This document shows, one piece after another, positions 50,673 to 59,012 of a stretch of DNA of 64,000 nucleotides (the stretch's first letter is position 1; each line of letters begins with the position of its first letter). Below the pieces are notes generated by a model that ran no database searches, was not told the origin of the DNA, and saw only the letters and a program-made list of their open reading frames with translations. The stretch comes from Haloferula sp. BvORR071. Lineage in GTDB: Bacteria > Verrucomicrobiota > Verrucomicrobiia > Verrucomicrobiales > Akkermansiaceae. Position numbers and translations under genes: made by a program. The DNA is taken from contig NZ_BATP01000020.1 in NCBI RefSeq assembly GCF_000739615.1, positions 62,001 through 126,000 on the forward strand, given 5' to 3'.

Positions 50673-53600
50673 TTCCCCAATTCTTCAAAATAGCGGCGGA
50701 CCACTTCATCATATCGCTCCGGCACGGGATCGCGGCCGACGGGAGCGAGCGGATCCTTGCGGTCGAGTTCGCGCAAGCGGGCATCGATCTTGCGGGCCGC
50801 TTCGGCGAGCGGGCGCACGACTTCCTTGTTGAGCTTGTCCTGCCCGGGCTCCAACGAGTGACGGGTGAAATCGCGCCTCATCTCACGGCCCGCTTGGCGC
50901 GCGCGGGAGACGGCGGCCTGGGCTTCTGGATCTTCGAGCATCGTTTCAAGATCAGCCAGGCGTTCATTCCACTGCTGGAAGTTGTCACCGGTGATTGGAG
51001 AGTTGCGGGAGCCGCCCCTGCCATCGCCGCCGCCTCGGTTGGAGCGGTTGTTAGGTCCGGGTTGGTTGCCCTGGCCGGGCTGGTTGCCGGCTTGCTCGCC
51101 GCGTTGGCCTTCACCGGGCTGCTGTCCGGGTTGGTTGCCTTGGCCGGGTTGATTGCCTGCTTGCTCGCCGGGTTGGCCTTGGCCGGGTTGTTGTCCGGGT
51201 TGGTTGCCCTGGCCCGGTTGATTGCCTGCTTGTTCGCCGCGCTGGCCTTCGCCGGGTTGCTGCGCGGGTTGGTTGCCTTGGCCCGGTTGGTTGCCTGCTT
51301 GCTCGCCGCGCTGGCCTTGGCCCGGTTGCAGTCCGGGTTGGTTGCCGGCTTGCTCGCCACGCTGGCCTTCGCCGGGTTGTTGCCCGGGTTGTTGCCCGGG
51401 CTGGTTGCCGGCTTGCTCGCCGCGCTGGCCTTCGCCGGGCTGCTGTCCGGGCTGTCTTTCTCCCGGGTTCTGCGGTGTTTCTCCGCCCGCTTGTTCCGCG
51501 AGTTGCTGCAACTGATCGCGGGCGTAGCGGAGTGCTTGCGCCTCGTCACCCAGCACGCGCTCGGCGGCACCCTCGATCTCGCGTGTTAGATTGGAAATCC
51601 CCTCGGCCGCGCGGTCGGAGGCGGGGCTCTTGCCGCCGGACTGCTCCATCTGTTCGAGGGAGCGGGCAATCTGGTTCTGCTCCGCTCCGCGGAGTGCTTC
51701 GGAGAGATCCTTCGAAACCAGCGGCTCGGCACGCTCGGCGGATTGCGCGGTCTCGCGCACATTCTCCATCAGCTTCTGGAGGTCCTCGCGCTGTTGGGCG
51801 ATTTGCGGGGTGGCGGCGTCCGATTCCCGCAAGCGAGGAGCGCGTGGAGCCTCCGCTTGTTCGTCCGACCCGGCGAGCTGCTGTTGGCGTTCCTCCAGGG
51901 CCCGCGCATCCTTTCGCAGGTCGCGAAGTTCTTCCGCCAACTGCGCCGCGCTGTTTTGGCGGAAGTCATCGTGGACTTCCTCCAAGCTCTCCTGTGCGCG
52001 GCGACCGGCGGCGAGTGCCTCACCCAGCTTGTTCTCCGAGAGCTGCTGGTTTGCCTGTTGCGCCCGTTCACGGGCTTCATCGAGCGCATCGCTGCGCGGC
52101 TGTTGAGCGGCATCGCGCGCAGGATCATTCGTCTGCTCGCGAAGCTGATCGACGTCGGCGAGCAAGTCGCGCTGCTGCTCGCGGAGCTGCTTGAGCTGGC
52201 GCTCGACTTCGGCTCTTTGCTCGGGCGTCTTGGCCTCGGCGAGGGCATTCTTAAGGGCCTGGATCTCCTCGTTCAGATCGCGCTGGCGCTTGGCGAGCTC
52301 CTCCAGCTTGCGGAGTGTGTCCATGGCCTGGGCCGCCGCGCCACCGGCTGGCGTTTCGGGTCGCGCCTGGCGTTCGGCTTGATAGGGTGTCTCCTTCCGT
52401 TCCAGCTCGAGTTCGTCCCGCTGCATCTCTTCGGAGGCCGACGAGGATTGCTGACCGGCATTCTGGCCGGTCATGACCATCGTCTCCGAACCCATGAGCT
52501 GATAGAGATGCCGCAGTGCAACCTGCTCGTGGCTGATGGCTTCCTCCAGCGGAGCGGCGGAAGCCTGCTCCTTCGCCTTGGTTAGATCGTTCAAGGCATC
52601 CTTCATCGCCAAGCGCGCATCGGTGATGTGCTGGCGGACCGAGGGATTGGTCTGCTCCGCCTCCACGGCGGCCGCGGTTTCGATCACCATTTCTTGTGAG
52701 CGCCGCAGGGTTTCCAGCTCCTCCTTTTCGGGCGGGGTATCGCTGATCTCCGCATGGTCGCGGCGAATCGCCCAGGTGGCGTTGAGGAGCTGGGTCTCGG
52801 TCTTGATCAGGTCCGCAGCACCACCACCCTGCTGGCCTTGCTCGCCCGCCTGCTGTTGCTCCTGTTCGCCTCCGGGCGGCGCGGCTTGCTGACGATAGAT
52901 CTCGTCGAAATCCCGAACGCGGACGATGTGGATGTCGCCATTGACCCGACGCTTCTTGCCATCCGGTCCCATGTCCTCGGCCCATGCATTCCACATCAGG
53001 ATGTCCTTCGGCTTCGCGCCCGCGGCCTCGAGGTCGATGAGTTCAGAAAGCGGCGGCAGCTTGCCACCGTTGGCGAGAGGTGTCTCGAGCTCATGCCACT
53101 TCTCGCCATCGATGGTGAAGCGGAGCCCCTGCGCGAGCAGGCCGGTGTCATCGGTGATCTTCGCTTCAAGCCGCACTTCCTGGATCGGCGTGGCCTTCTC
53201 GTTCTTCCGCGGCAGCACCACCTTCACGACCGGTGCCTTGTTCGGCAGCACCTTGATGTCGAGCAGGTCCTTGCGCGAGTTCCGGCGTCCGGCGCTATCG
53301 GTGAGGACGAGTTCGTAGCGGACGCTTTCCTTTGGCGTAAGGTCGGCAAGGTAGCGCGCGGGATTGGTGGGATCCGCCGTGAGCTTCAGCGGCTCCTTGC
53401 CCTTTGCATTCAGGGTGGCGGAAAGTCCGGGCAAGTTCGCGGTGAAGGAGAGCGCGATCGCCGTGCGCTCGGGCACCTGGATCGCGCGCGGATCCTTGAT
53501 GGTTTCAGCTGGCTTCGCAAGATGTTCAGGGAAAGTCAGCAGCGCCTGTGAACTGACCAGCGCGGGCAGATCGAAGACCCGCACCTTGAAGGAGCGGCTG

Positions 53601-54367
53601 CTGCCACCCGCCGTCACGATCCGGTAGTCCAGAGGTCCGGGCACGGCAGTGAGGCGGGCCTGGAACACGGGCTCAGTGAAAGGTCGCGTCATGGACAGCG
53701 AGCGGACCTGTCCCGATTCGTCGGTCGTCTCGAGCGATGCCTCGGCGGGGATGCTGGTGCCAAAGCGCGCTTGGACGGTCAGCGGGCTGCCACGTTCGAT
53801 CTCGATATCGCCTGGCTCAACCGCGATGTCGAGAGGCGCGGTGACCGCCGCATTTGCCTCCGGCGGAGTGGTGGTGACATGGCTCGCGGCGGGCCCAAGG
53901 GCCAAGAGGAGGGCCAAGGCCAGGATTCCGACGCCGGTGAAATTCAGCGCCCGCAGTCCAGAGACACGCTGATGCGGCACCAGCTCGAGCCATTCATCAC
54001 GCTCAGCCGCTGCGACCGACTCCACGAGCAAGCGAAGTTGGAGATAGTTGAAGGTGCCGCCCTCCGGATGCTGGTCGAGCGCCGCGAGCAAGGCGGTTCT
54101 CAGCTCCGGGTGCTTCGTTTCCACCAGCTTCGCGACTTCGCGCGGATTGCCCAGGCCGCTGCGGCTCCACATCCAGATGCCTGCGGAGGCCAAGCCTAAC
54201 AGCGGCAGCAAGGTCTTGGTCAAGGTGCTGAGCGGAACCCCGGAGCGCCACAGCAGGATCCCGGCGATGAGGCCCAGCCACCAAGTCACGGCGAGCCCGC
54301 CGTGGAGGCGCTGCTGCTGCCGTCGCCGTGCGAGTTCGGCAAGGATGGCGTGCAATTGGCGGATCAT
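50669..54367 (-). CDS. Giant DUF4175-like membrane protein with Gly/Gln repeat tract
   Basis: A 1232-residue protein from ATG 54365-54367 (MIRQLHAILAELARRRQQQR); the 30 upstream codons are rejected because the ATG makes an ATGA overlap with the BatA-type gene. Two or three N-terminal spans lead to Ig-like beta domains (ITDDTGLLAQGLRFTIDGEK), a long charged coiled-coil region (ELAKRQRDLNEEIQALKNAL, EQQRDLLADVDQLREQTND), then a Gln/Gly/Pro-rich repeat tract, and a final helical section. The layout matches DUF4175-type proteins of Bat-like operons: membrane-anchored and periplasmic. The role is unknown, possibly scaffolding. Confidence 0.85.
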   Translation of the reverse strand: MIRQLHAILAELARRRQQQRLHGGLAVTWWLGLIAGILLWRSGVPLSTLTKTLLPLLGLASAGIWMWSRSGLGNPREVAKLVETKHPELRTALLAALDQHPEGGTFNYLQLRLLVESVAAAERDEWLELVPHQRVSGLRALNFTGVGILALALLLALGPAASHVTTTPPEANAAVTAPLDIAVEPGDIEIERGSPLTVQARFGTSIPAEASLETTDESGQVRSLSMTRPFTEPVFQARLTAVPGPLDYRIVTAGGSSRSFKVRVFDLPALVSSQALLTFPEHLAKPAETIKDPRAIQVPERTAIALSFTANLPGLSATLNAKGKEPLKLTADPTNPARYLADLTPKESVRYELVLTDSAGRRNSRKDLLDIKVLPNKAPVVKVVLPRKNEKATPIQEVRLEAKITDDTGLLAQGLRFTIDGEKWHELETPLANGGKLPPLSELIDLEAAGAKPKDILMWNAWAEDMGPDGKKRRVNGDIHIVRVRDFDEIYRQQAAPPGGEQEQQQAGEQGQQGGGAADLIKTETQLLNATWAIRRDHAEISDTPPEKEELETLRRSQEMVIETAAAVEAEQTNPSVRQHITDARLAMKDALNDLTKAKEQASAAPLEEAISHEQVALRHLYQLMGSETMVMTGQNAGQQSSSASEEMQRDELELERKETPYQAERQARPETPAGGAAAQAMDTLRKLEELAKRQRDLNEEIQALKNALAEAKTPEQRAEVERQLKQLREQQRDLLADVDQLREQTNDPARDAAQQPRSDALDEARERAQQANQQLSENKLGEALAAGRRAQESLEEVHDDFRQNSAAQLAEELRDLRKDARALEERQQQLAGSDEQAEAPRAPRLRESDAATPQIAQQREDLQKLMENVRETAQSAERAEPLVSKDLSEALRGAEQNQIARSLEQMEQSGGKSPASDRAAEGISNLTREIEGAAERVLGDEAQALRYARDQLQQLAEQAGGETPQNPGERQPGQQPGEGQRGEQAGNQPGQQPGQQPGEGQRGEQAGNQPGLQPGQGQRGEQAGNQPGQGNQPAQQPGEGQRGEQAGNQPGQGNQPGQQPGQGQPGEQAGNQPGQGNQPGQQPGEGQRGEQAGNQPGQGNQPGPNNRSNRGGGDGRGGSRNSPITGDNFQQWNERLADLETMLEDPEAQAAVSRARQAGREMRRDFTRHSLEPGQDKLNKEVVRPLAEAARKIDARLRELDRKDPLAPVGRDPVPERYDEVVRRYFEELGK
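51055..51475. repeat. Low-complexity tandem repeat within the DUF4175-like gene
   Basis: About 420 bp of related units encode six copies of GEQAGNQPG joined by QGNQPGQQPGEGQR-type spacers, with a full unit of 69 bp (23 residues). The repeats are divergent in places, so they are not a fresh expansion. Length is likely to vary between strains. Confidence 0.85.
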
Positions 54368-56244
54368 GACGTTGCGGGGTTGGCGCGGCGGCCGGCGAAG
54401 GCAGCCCACGCGGTTTCGGCGAGATAGAATAGCGCGGCGGCGACGAGCAGCCACCAAGCGATGCGCTGGCGGCTCTCCTGCTCGGCACTGGAAAGGGTGG
54501 CGGTCATCGGATTCCCCTTCGCGATCACGGGCTCATCAAGAGGCAGCCCAAGCGCGCGAAGATCAGCCTCGGGCAAGGGTGTGAGTTCGGATTCGGAGGG
54601 ATCGATCTGGATCGCGATGCGCCGGTCGCCCACGGCATGGATGCCGGGAGTATCGAGCCCTTCGTGGCCGACGAAATACACACCACGACCCTGTCCGGCA
54701 TTCGCGATGAGTGAATGCAGCAGCGGCGCGAACTTCGTCGTCAGCGCCAGCTGGCTATCGGCGGGCCGCCAGGTCGTGGTCAGCACGTGGAGTGTTCCTT
54801 TCCCAAGGGGATAGCTCACCCATGCCGGATCGCCGCTGTCATAGCGGGCGAGCACTGTGCCCGGCGTGGTGAGGGCCTCGGGTAGCACCCGATACTTCCA
54901 GATGCGAATACCACTGAAGTCCGAGTAACGGGGATCGCCGAAAGGTGCAAAGACGGGAGACTTGAAATCGATTTCACCGAAGCGAGCGTGATCCTTGACC
55001 ACGGCTTCCGTCGCCGTTGCATCCTTCACTTCGATGAGTTCGCCAAGAAGCTTGGCGGAGGCGGCATCGCGAAGAGCCAGCAAGGCGGTGCCACCCGACT
55101 CGATCACCTTCCGCAAGGTGCCGCTGTCTCCGGGCTTCCCATCCGTGATCGTGAGCGCCGGGGCCTCCGTGGGCGCCTTGTCCACGATCTCCACCGCGTA
55201 GTCCGCAGTCGGCTGCATCGCGCGGCGGAGAAAGTAAGTGGTCTCCTTGGTGTCAGTGGGCTCGCTCGGATCGGGGTGCCAAATCTTCACCACGGGCAAG
55301 GCCGAGGTGGTCCAGGCCGCTTCGTTGTCGAAGGCATAGTCGTCGCCGGTCAGGGTAAGCTTGCCCTCGTCGGGGACGCCCGCGGGAGCTTCGAAGATGG
55401 CGCTTTCGCCGGGCGGCACGGAGATCGCGGTCTTCGCCGCGCTGCCACTCCACTCCAGGGTGAAGGAAGACTTCGCCGAGCCCGCAGCATTGCTCACGCG
55501 GGCACGCCGGACTTGCTTCTCCAGTGGCAGCATCTGCACTCCGGCATTGGTCCAGCCTTCATTGGGTGTCAGGGGATGAAGCACGATGCGCAAGGCATCC
55601 GGCCATGACTCGCCACGCAGCCGATCCAGCGCGGAGCCCTTCTGCAAATCACCGAAGAGGTGGACTTGGAGTGGCGCTTCAGCACCGGCCGCGGCGACTG
55701 CGGAGAGGATCGCGTCGTCGAGATGGGTCGCTTGCCAATCGGCCTTCGCCTCGCCGAGCAGCGAGAGCGCGCTAGACTTTCGCTCGGCGGGCACCAGTTC
55801 GCGGGCACGCGCCGGATCTAACAGCATGTGGAGACGGTCCGAAAAGGTACCGAGCGCGATCGCATCGCCCTCGGGCAGCTTTCCGATTTTCTCGCGCGCG
55901 GCGGCCAGCGCCTTCTCCAGTGGGTCGCCACGCATGCTGGCGCTGGTGTCGATCAGGATGAAGTGAGTCACCGCAGCAGCGGGCGGGGCCGGCGAGTCTT
56001 CCTTCGCCGGGAAGAAGGGGCGCGCAAAGGCAAGCACCATGAGGGCGAGCGCGAGACAGCGCAGGATCAAGAGCAGGACATCCTGCAGGCGCGAGCGGCG
56101 TTTCGTGATCGGCGGATGATCCTCGAAGAACATCAGCGAGGAGAACGCGACCGTCTCCTTCGGCCGGTTCTTCCGCAAATGCAGCAGGACCGGCAGTGCG
56201 AGCGCTGCCAGTCCGGCGAGGAAAAATGGAGCGAGGAAGGCCAC
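54364..56244 (-). CDS. BatA-type vWA membrane protein
   Basis: A 626-residue protein with an N-terminal BatA domain (MAFLAPFFLAGLAALALPVL, LHLRKNRPKETVAFSSLMFF, then LQDVLLLILRCLALALMVLA), a vWA domain with the MIDAS DTSAS at 99-103 and metal-supporting LGTFSDR, then Ig-like and GATase-like regions (YFVGHEGLDTPGIHAVGDRR), and a C-terminal membrane span (IAWWLLVAAALFYLAETAWA). It is 3 bp downstream of the DUF58 gene and overlaps the DUF4175-like start as ATGA. BatA proteins are inner-membrane partners of MoxR ATPases; their activities are poorly defined. Confidence 0.9.
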   Translation of the reverse strand: MAFLAPFFLAGLAALALPVLLHLRKNRPKETVAFSSLMFFEDHPPITKRRSRLQDVLLLILRCLALALMVLAFARPFFPAKEDSPAPPAAAVTHFILIDTSASMRGDPLEKALAAAREKIGKLPEGDAIALGTFSDRLHMLLDPARARELVPAERKSSALSLLGEAKADWQATHLDDAILSAVAAAGAEAPLQVHLFGDLQKGSALDRLRGESWPDALRIVLHPLTPNEGWTNAGVQMLPLEKQVRRARVSNAAGSAKSSFTLEWSGSAAKTAISVPPGESAIFEAPAGVPDEGKLTLTGDDYAFDNEAAWTTSALPVVKIWHPDPSEPTDTKETTYFLRRAMQPTADYAVEIVDKAPTEAPALTITDGKPGDSGTLRKVIESGGTALLALRDAASAKLLGELIEVKDATATEAVVKDHARFGEIDFKSPVFAPFGDPRYSDFSGIRIWKYRVLPEALTTPGTVLARYDSGDPAWVSYPLGKGTLHVLTTTWRPADSQLALTTKFAPLLHSLIANAGQGRGVYFVGHEGLDTPGIHAVGDRRIAIQIDPSESELTPLPEADLRALGLPLDEPVIAKGNPMTATLSSAEQESRQRIAWWLLVAAALFYLAETAWAAFAGRRANPATS

Positions 56245-56247
56245 GAT

Positions 56248-57186
56248 TTATGAGCTGCTCTTGCGGTCGATGCGTTGGCCGAGCGATTGCCGGTCGGAGA
56301 GATAGGTATGCAGTGCGGTCTCCAGCGACCGGTCGGTCGGCAGCAGGTGATGGAGGATGCCGAGCGTGTCGCACATCGACTTCAGGCCCTGCTGGTGCGC
56401 GTTGAACTTCTTGAGATAGCCGGCGCGCAACCGGTCGGGATCGGCAGGCAGGACGCGACCGGACTCCATGTCCTCGAAGTTCACCGTGGAGTCGAAGGTG
56501 AAGCTGATCTCCGCGGGATCGAGCGTCTGCATCAGGCTGATGTCATGGCCGCAGGCCGCGAGTGCGGAGAGCGGGGCTTTGAGTTCCGCCAGAGGAGTGA
56601 GGAAATCGGAAATCACGAAGACCAGTCCGCGCATGCGGCCCCGCGACAGGATCGCATCGACCGGAGAATTCAGTGCAGCCCCGATGCCAAGCGCGGGCTT
56701 GTCCAGTGCGGCGAGGATGGCGTGCAGGTGTCCGCTGCGATGGCGTGGCGGCAGATAATCGCGCGCCACTTCGTCATAGGTGAGCAGCCCGATTTCATCG
56801 CCCTGCTGGTGCAGGAACATCGCGAGGGTTGCCGCCAGAGTGCGCGCGTATTCGAGCTTAGTGTAGGACTTCGAGCCATAGCCCATCGATCGACTGAGAT
56901 CTAACAGAACGTGACAACGCAGATTCGTCTCTTCGCGGAATTTCCGGATGAAGGACTTGTCGCGCCGCGCCAGCACCTTCCAGTCGAGATAGCGGATGTC
57001 ATCGCCGGGGACATACTGGCGGTATTCGGCGAACTCCGCGGAGAAGCCGTGCCGTGGGCTGCGGTGAAGGCCTTTCCAGAAACCCTCCACCACCGTGCGT
57101 GCGCGCAGTTCGAGGCTGCGGACGCGCATCAAGGCCACCGGATCGGTGATGTTCGAAGCGCGGGGGGATGAGGGGTTGGAACTCAT
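56248..57186 (-). CDS. DUF58 domain protein
   Basis: A 312-residue protein with the DUF58 signature near residues 57-70 (RQYVPGDDIRYLDWKVLARR) and a vWA-like fold whose DLSRS MIDAS lies at 96-100. It is soluble and likely cytoplasmic, docking the membrane vWA proteins to the MoxR ATPase. Its start overlaps the MoxR stop by one base (TGATG), and the BatA-type gene follows after 3 bp. DUF58 proteins nearly always accompany MoxR in this order; the target is unknown. Confidence 0.92.
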   Translation of the reverse strand: MSSNPSSPRASNITDPVALMRVRSLELRARTVVEGFWKGLHRSPRHGFSAEFAEYRQYVPGDDIRYLDWKVLARRDKSFIRKFREETNLRCHVLLDLSRSMGYGSKSYTKLEYARTLAATLAMFLHQQGDEIGLLTYDEVARDYLPPRHRSGHLHAILAALDKPALGIGAALNSPVDAILSRGRMRGLVFVISDFLTPLAELKAPLSALAACGHDISLMQTLDPAEISFTFDSTVNFEDMESGRVLPADPDRLRAGYLKKFNAHQQGLKSMCDTLGILHHLLPTDRSLETALHTYLSDRQSLGQRIDRKSSS

Positions 57187-58193
57187 CAGGGCAATGGCAC
57201 ATGCTTGAGCAGTCGATCCACAATGCCCTCCGGCGTGATGCCTTCGGCCTCGGCGCGGAAATTCGGCAGTATCCGATGGCGCAGCACGGGATGGGCAAGC
57301 GCGCGGATATCATCTGGCGTGACATGGCTGCGACCGCCGAGCAGAGCACGCGCCTTGCCGCCGATGACGAGGCATTGTGCGGCACGCAGGCCGGCACCCC
57401 AGTTGACCCACTCGTTGATGAAGTCCGGCGTGCCCGCGCGGTTCGGCCGGGAGGCACCGACCAGGCGCACTGCATAGCGCGCAGTCTCCTCCGCAATCGG
57501 CACCCTCCGGACGATCTCATGGAAGGCCATGAGGTCCTCGCCGGTGAAGAGCGCCTCGATCGGTTCCGGCCGCTTCGAGGTGGTGCTGGTGACCACTGCC
57601 ACCTCATCGTCCTCGCTGAGGTAGTCGATGCGGATGTCGAACATGAAGCGGTCGAGCTGCGCCTCCGGCAGCGGGTAGGTGCCTTCCATCTCCACCGGGT
57701 TCTTGGTGGCCAGCACGAAGAAAGGCTCCTCGAGTGGATAGCGCACGCCCGCCGCGGTGATCTGGTGCTCCTGCATCGCCTCCAGCAAGGCCGACTGGGT
57801 CTTGGGCGGCGTGCGGTTGATTTCATCCGCCAGGATCAGGTTGGCGAAGAGCGGACCCTTCACGAACTCCAAGCGCCGCCCGCCATCCGGCGACTCCCCG
57901 AGGATCTCCGTGCCGGTGATGTCCGCGGGCATCAGGTCGGGAGTGAACTGGATACGCTTGAAGGACAGATGGAAGAGCCGTGCCGTTGATTGGATCAGCA
58001 GGGTCTTCGCCAGTCCCGGCGCGCCGGTGATCAGCGCATGGCCGCCCGAGAGCAGTGCGATCAGCAACAGCTCGATGACCTCGTCCTGGCCGCGGATGAC
58101 CTTGGCGAGTTCCTTGCGAATGCGGTCCCGCCCCTCCGCGATGCGGCGGACCAGCTGTTCTTCCGTGGCGAGTGAATCGTTGGCGGCAATCAT
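57186..58193 (-). CDS. MoxR family AAA+ ATPase
   Basis: A 335-residue AAA+ protein with Walker A GAPGLAKT at 57-64, Walker B LILADEIN ending at 126, sensor-1 region VLATKNPVEMEGTYPLPEAQ, and the arginine-finger helix LDRFMFDIRIDYLSEDDEV. MoxR ATPases act as chaperones that activate or assemble vWA-containing partners by metal insertion or folding. It starts at ATG 58191-58193, 9 bp after the DUF4159 gene, in an eight- to nine-gene transcript with those partners. Confidence 0.94.
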   Translation of the reverse strand: MIAANDSLATEEQLVRRIAEGRDRIRKELAKVIRGQDEVIELLLIALLSGGHALITGAPGLAKTLLIQSTARLFHLSFKRIQFTPDLMPADITGTEILGESPDGGRRLEFVKGPLFANLILADEINRTPPKTQSALLEAMQEHQITAAGVRYPLEEPFFVLATKNPVEMEGTYPLPEAQLDRFMFDIRIDYLSEDDEVAVVTSTTSKRPEPIEALFTGEDLMAFHEIVRRVPIAEETARYAVRLVGASRPNRAGTPDFINEWVNWGAGLRAAQCLVIGGKARALLGGRSHVTPDDIRALAHPVLRHRILPNFRAEAEGITPEGIVDRLLKHVPLP

Positions 58194-58202
58194 GTGTTAG
58201 AG

Positions 58203-59012
58203 TCAGTGGGTCATCGAATAGACGACGATGTTGATGCCCATGGGAAAGGCGAGCTTCTCGCTGAATTCGGCGAAGTAGTAGGGATCCTCGCCCTCACGCT
58301 CCCAGCCATCGCCGAGGTCGGTATTCTGGCAGATGATCACCATCAGGCGGCCCTTCTGGTCGAAGATGCCGTGGAAGTGAGCGCCTCTTGCGCCCTTTTC
58401 CCAGAAGACGCCGGTGTAGCGGCCGCGGAGCGCCACTTCGATCGCGGGGATCTGCGGCTTCACCTTGAGCGGGAAGACCGTGCTGAAGATCGGGTGATCG
58501 AGTTCCAGTTCCTTGATCGCCAGATCAGGAAAGACCTTCTTCATCTGGTCGCGAGTGTTCTCCCACTCGTCGTCGCCCCAGAAGTCGTCGATCATCAGGA
58601 AGCCGCCATTGAGCAAATGCTCGCGCAGGATCTTGGCTTCTTCCTCCGTCAGATCGAGCGAGCCGGTCTCGAGAGTATAGAGAAAGGGATACTTCTTCAG
58701 CTCGGGATCGAGGATCGGCAGGATGATGGGCTCCGGATTCACACGAATCGCGGTCATCTGCTGGAGGCGGAAGGAGAAATTCAGATCGCTGTCCGGATAG
58801 TCCGTGGCCCACTTGTAGTGATTCTCGGGGCGCAGGCGGACGAAGCGGAAGGTGTCATCCGGGAAGCGCGGATCATTGTGCCAGCGCTCCACGCCGTTGC
58901 GGTCACCGAGGCTTGGCTCGCCGCGACGGCCACGACCCCAGCGGCCTTGGCCGGAAGAATCGGCGACGAAGGCGCAGAGCAAGAAGCTGGCGATGGCGAG
59001 AGCAGGCTTCAT
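58203..59012 (-). CDS. DUF4159 family secreted protein
   Basis: A 269-residue secreted protein (signal MKPALAIASFLLCAFVADSS) with the GATase-like DUF4159 fold: PENHYKWATDYPDSDLNFSF, PFLYTLETGSLDLTEEEAKI, LREHLLNGGFLMIDDFWGDD, and GRLMVIICQNTDLGDGWE near the C-terminus. DUF4159 proteins are found almost only beside MoxR-vWA operons and are thought to be sensory or scaffolding, not true amidotransferases. It overlaps the TPR-peptidase stop as ATGA and precedes MoxR by 9 bp. Confidence 0.9.
   Translation of the reverse strand: MKPALAIASFLLCAFVADSSGQGRWGRGRRGEPSLGDRNGVERWHNDPRFPDDTFRFVRLRPENHYKWATDYPDSDLNFSFRLQQMTAIRVNPEPIILPILDPELKKYPFLYTLETGSLDLTEEEAKILREHLLNGGFLMIDDFWGDDEWENTRDQMKKVFPDLAIKELELDHPIFSTVFPLKVKPQIPAIEVALRGRYTGVFWEKGARGAHFHGIFDQKGRLMVIICQNTDLGDGWEREGEDPYYFAEFSEKLAFPMGINIVVYSMTH

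Noticed and set aside
51055..51475. CRISPR-like array
   Set aside because: The units encode an in-frame Gln/Gly repeat of the DUF4175-like protein. There are no uniform spacers and no cas gene.
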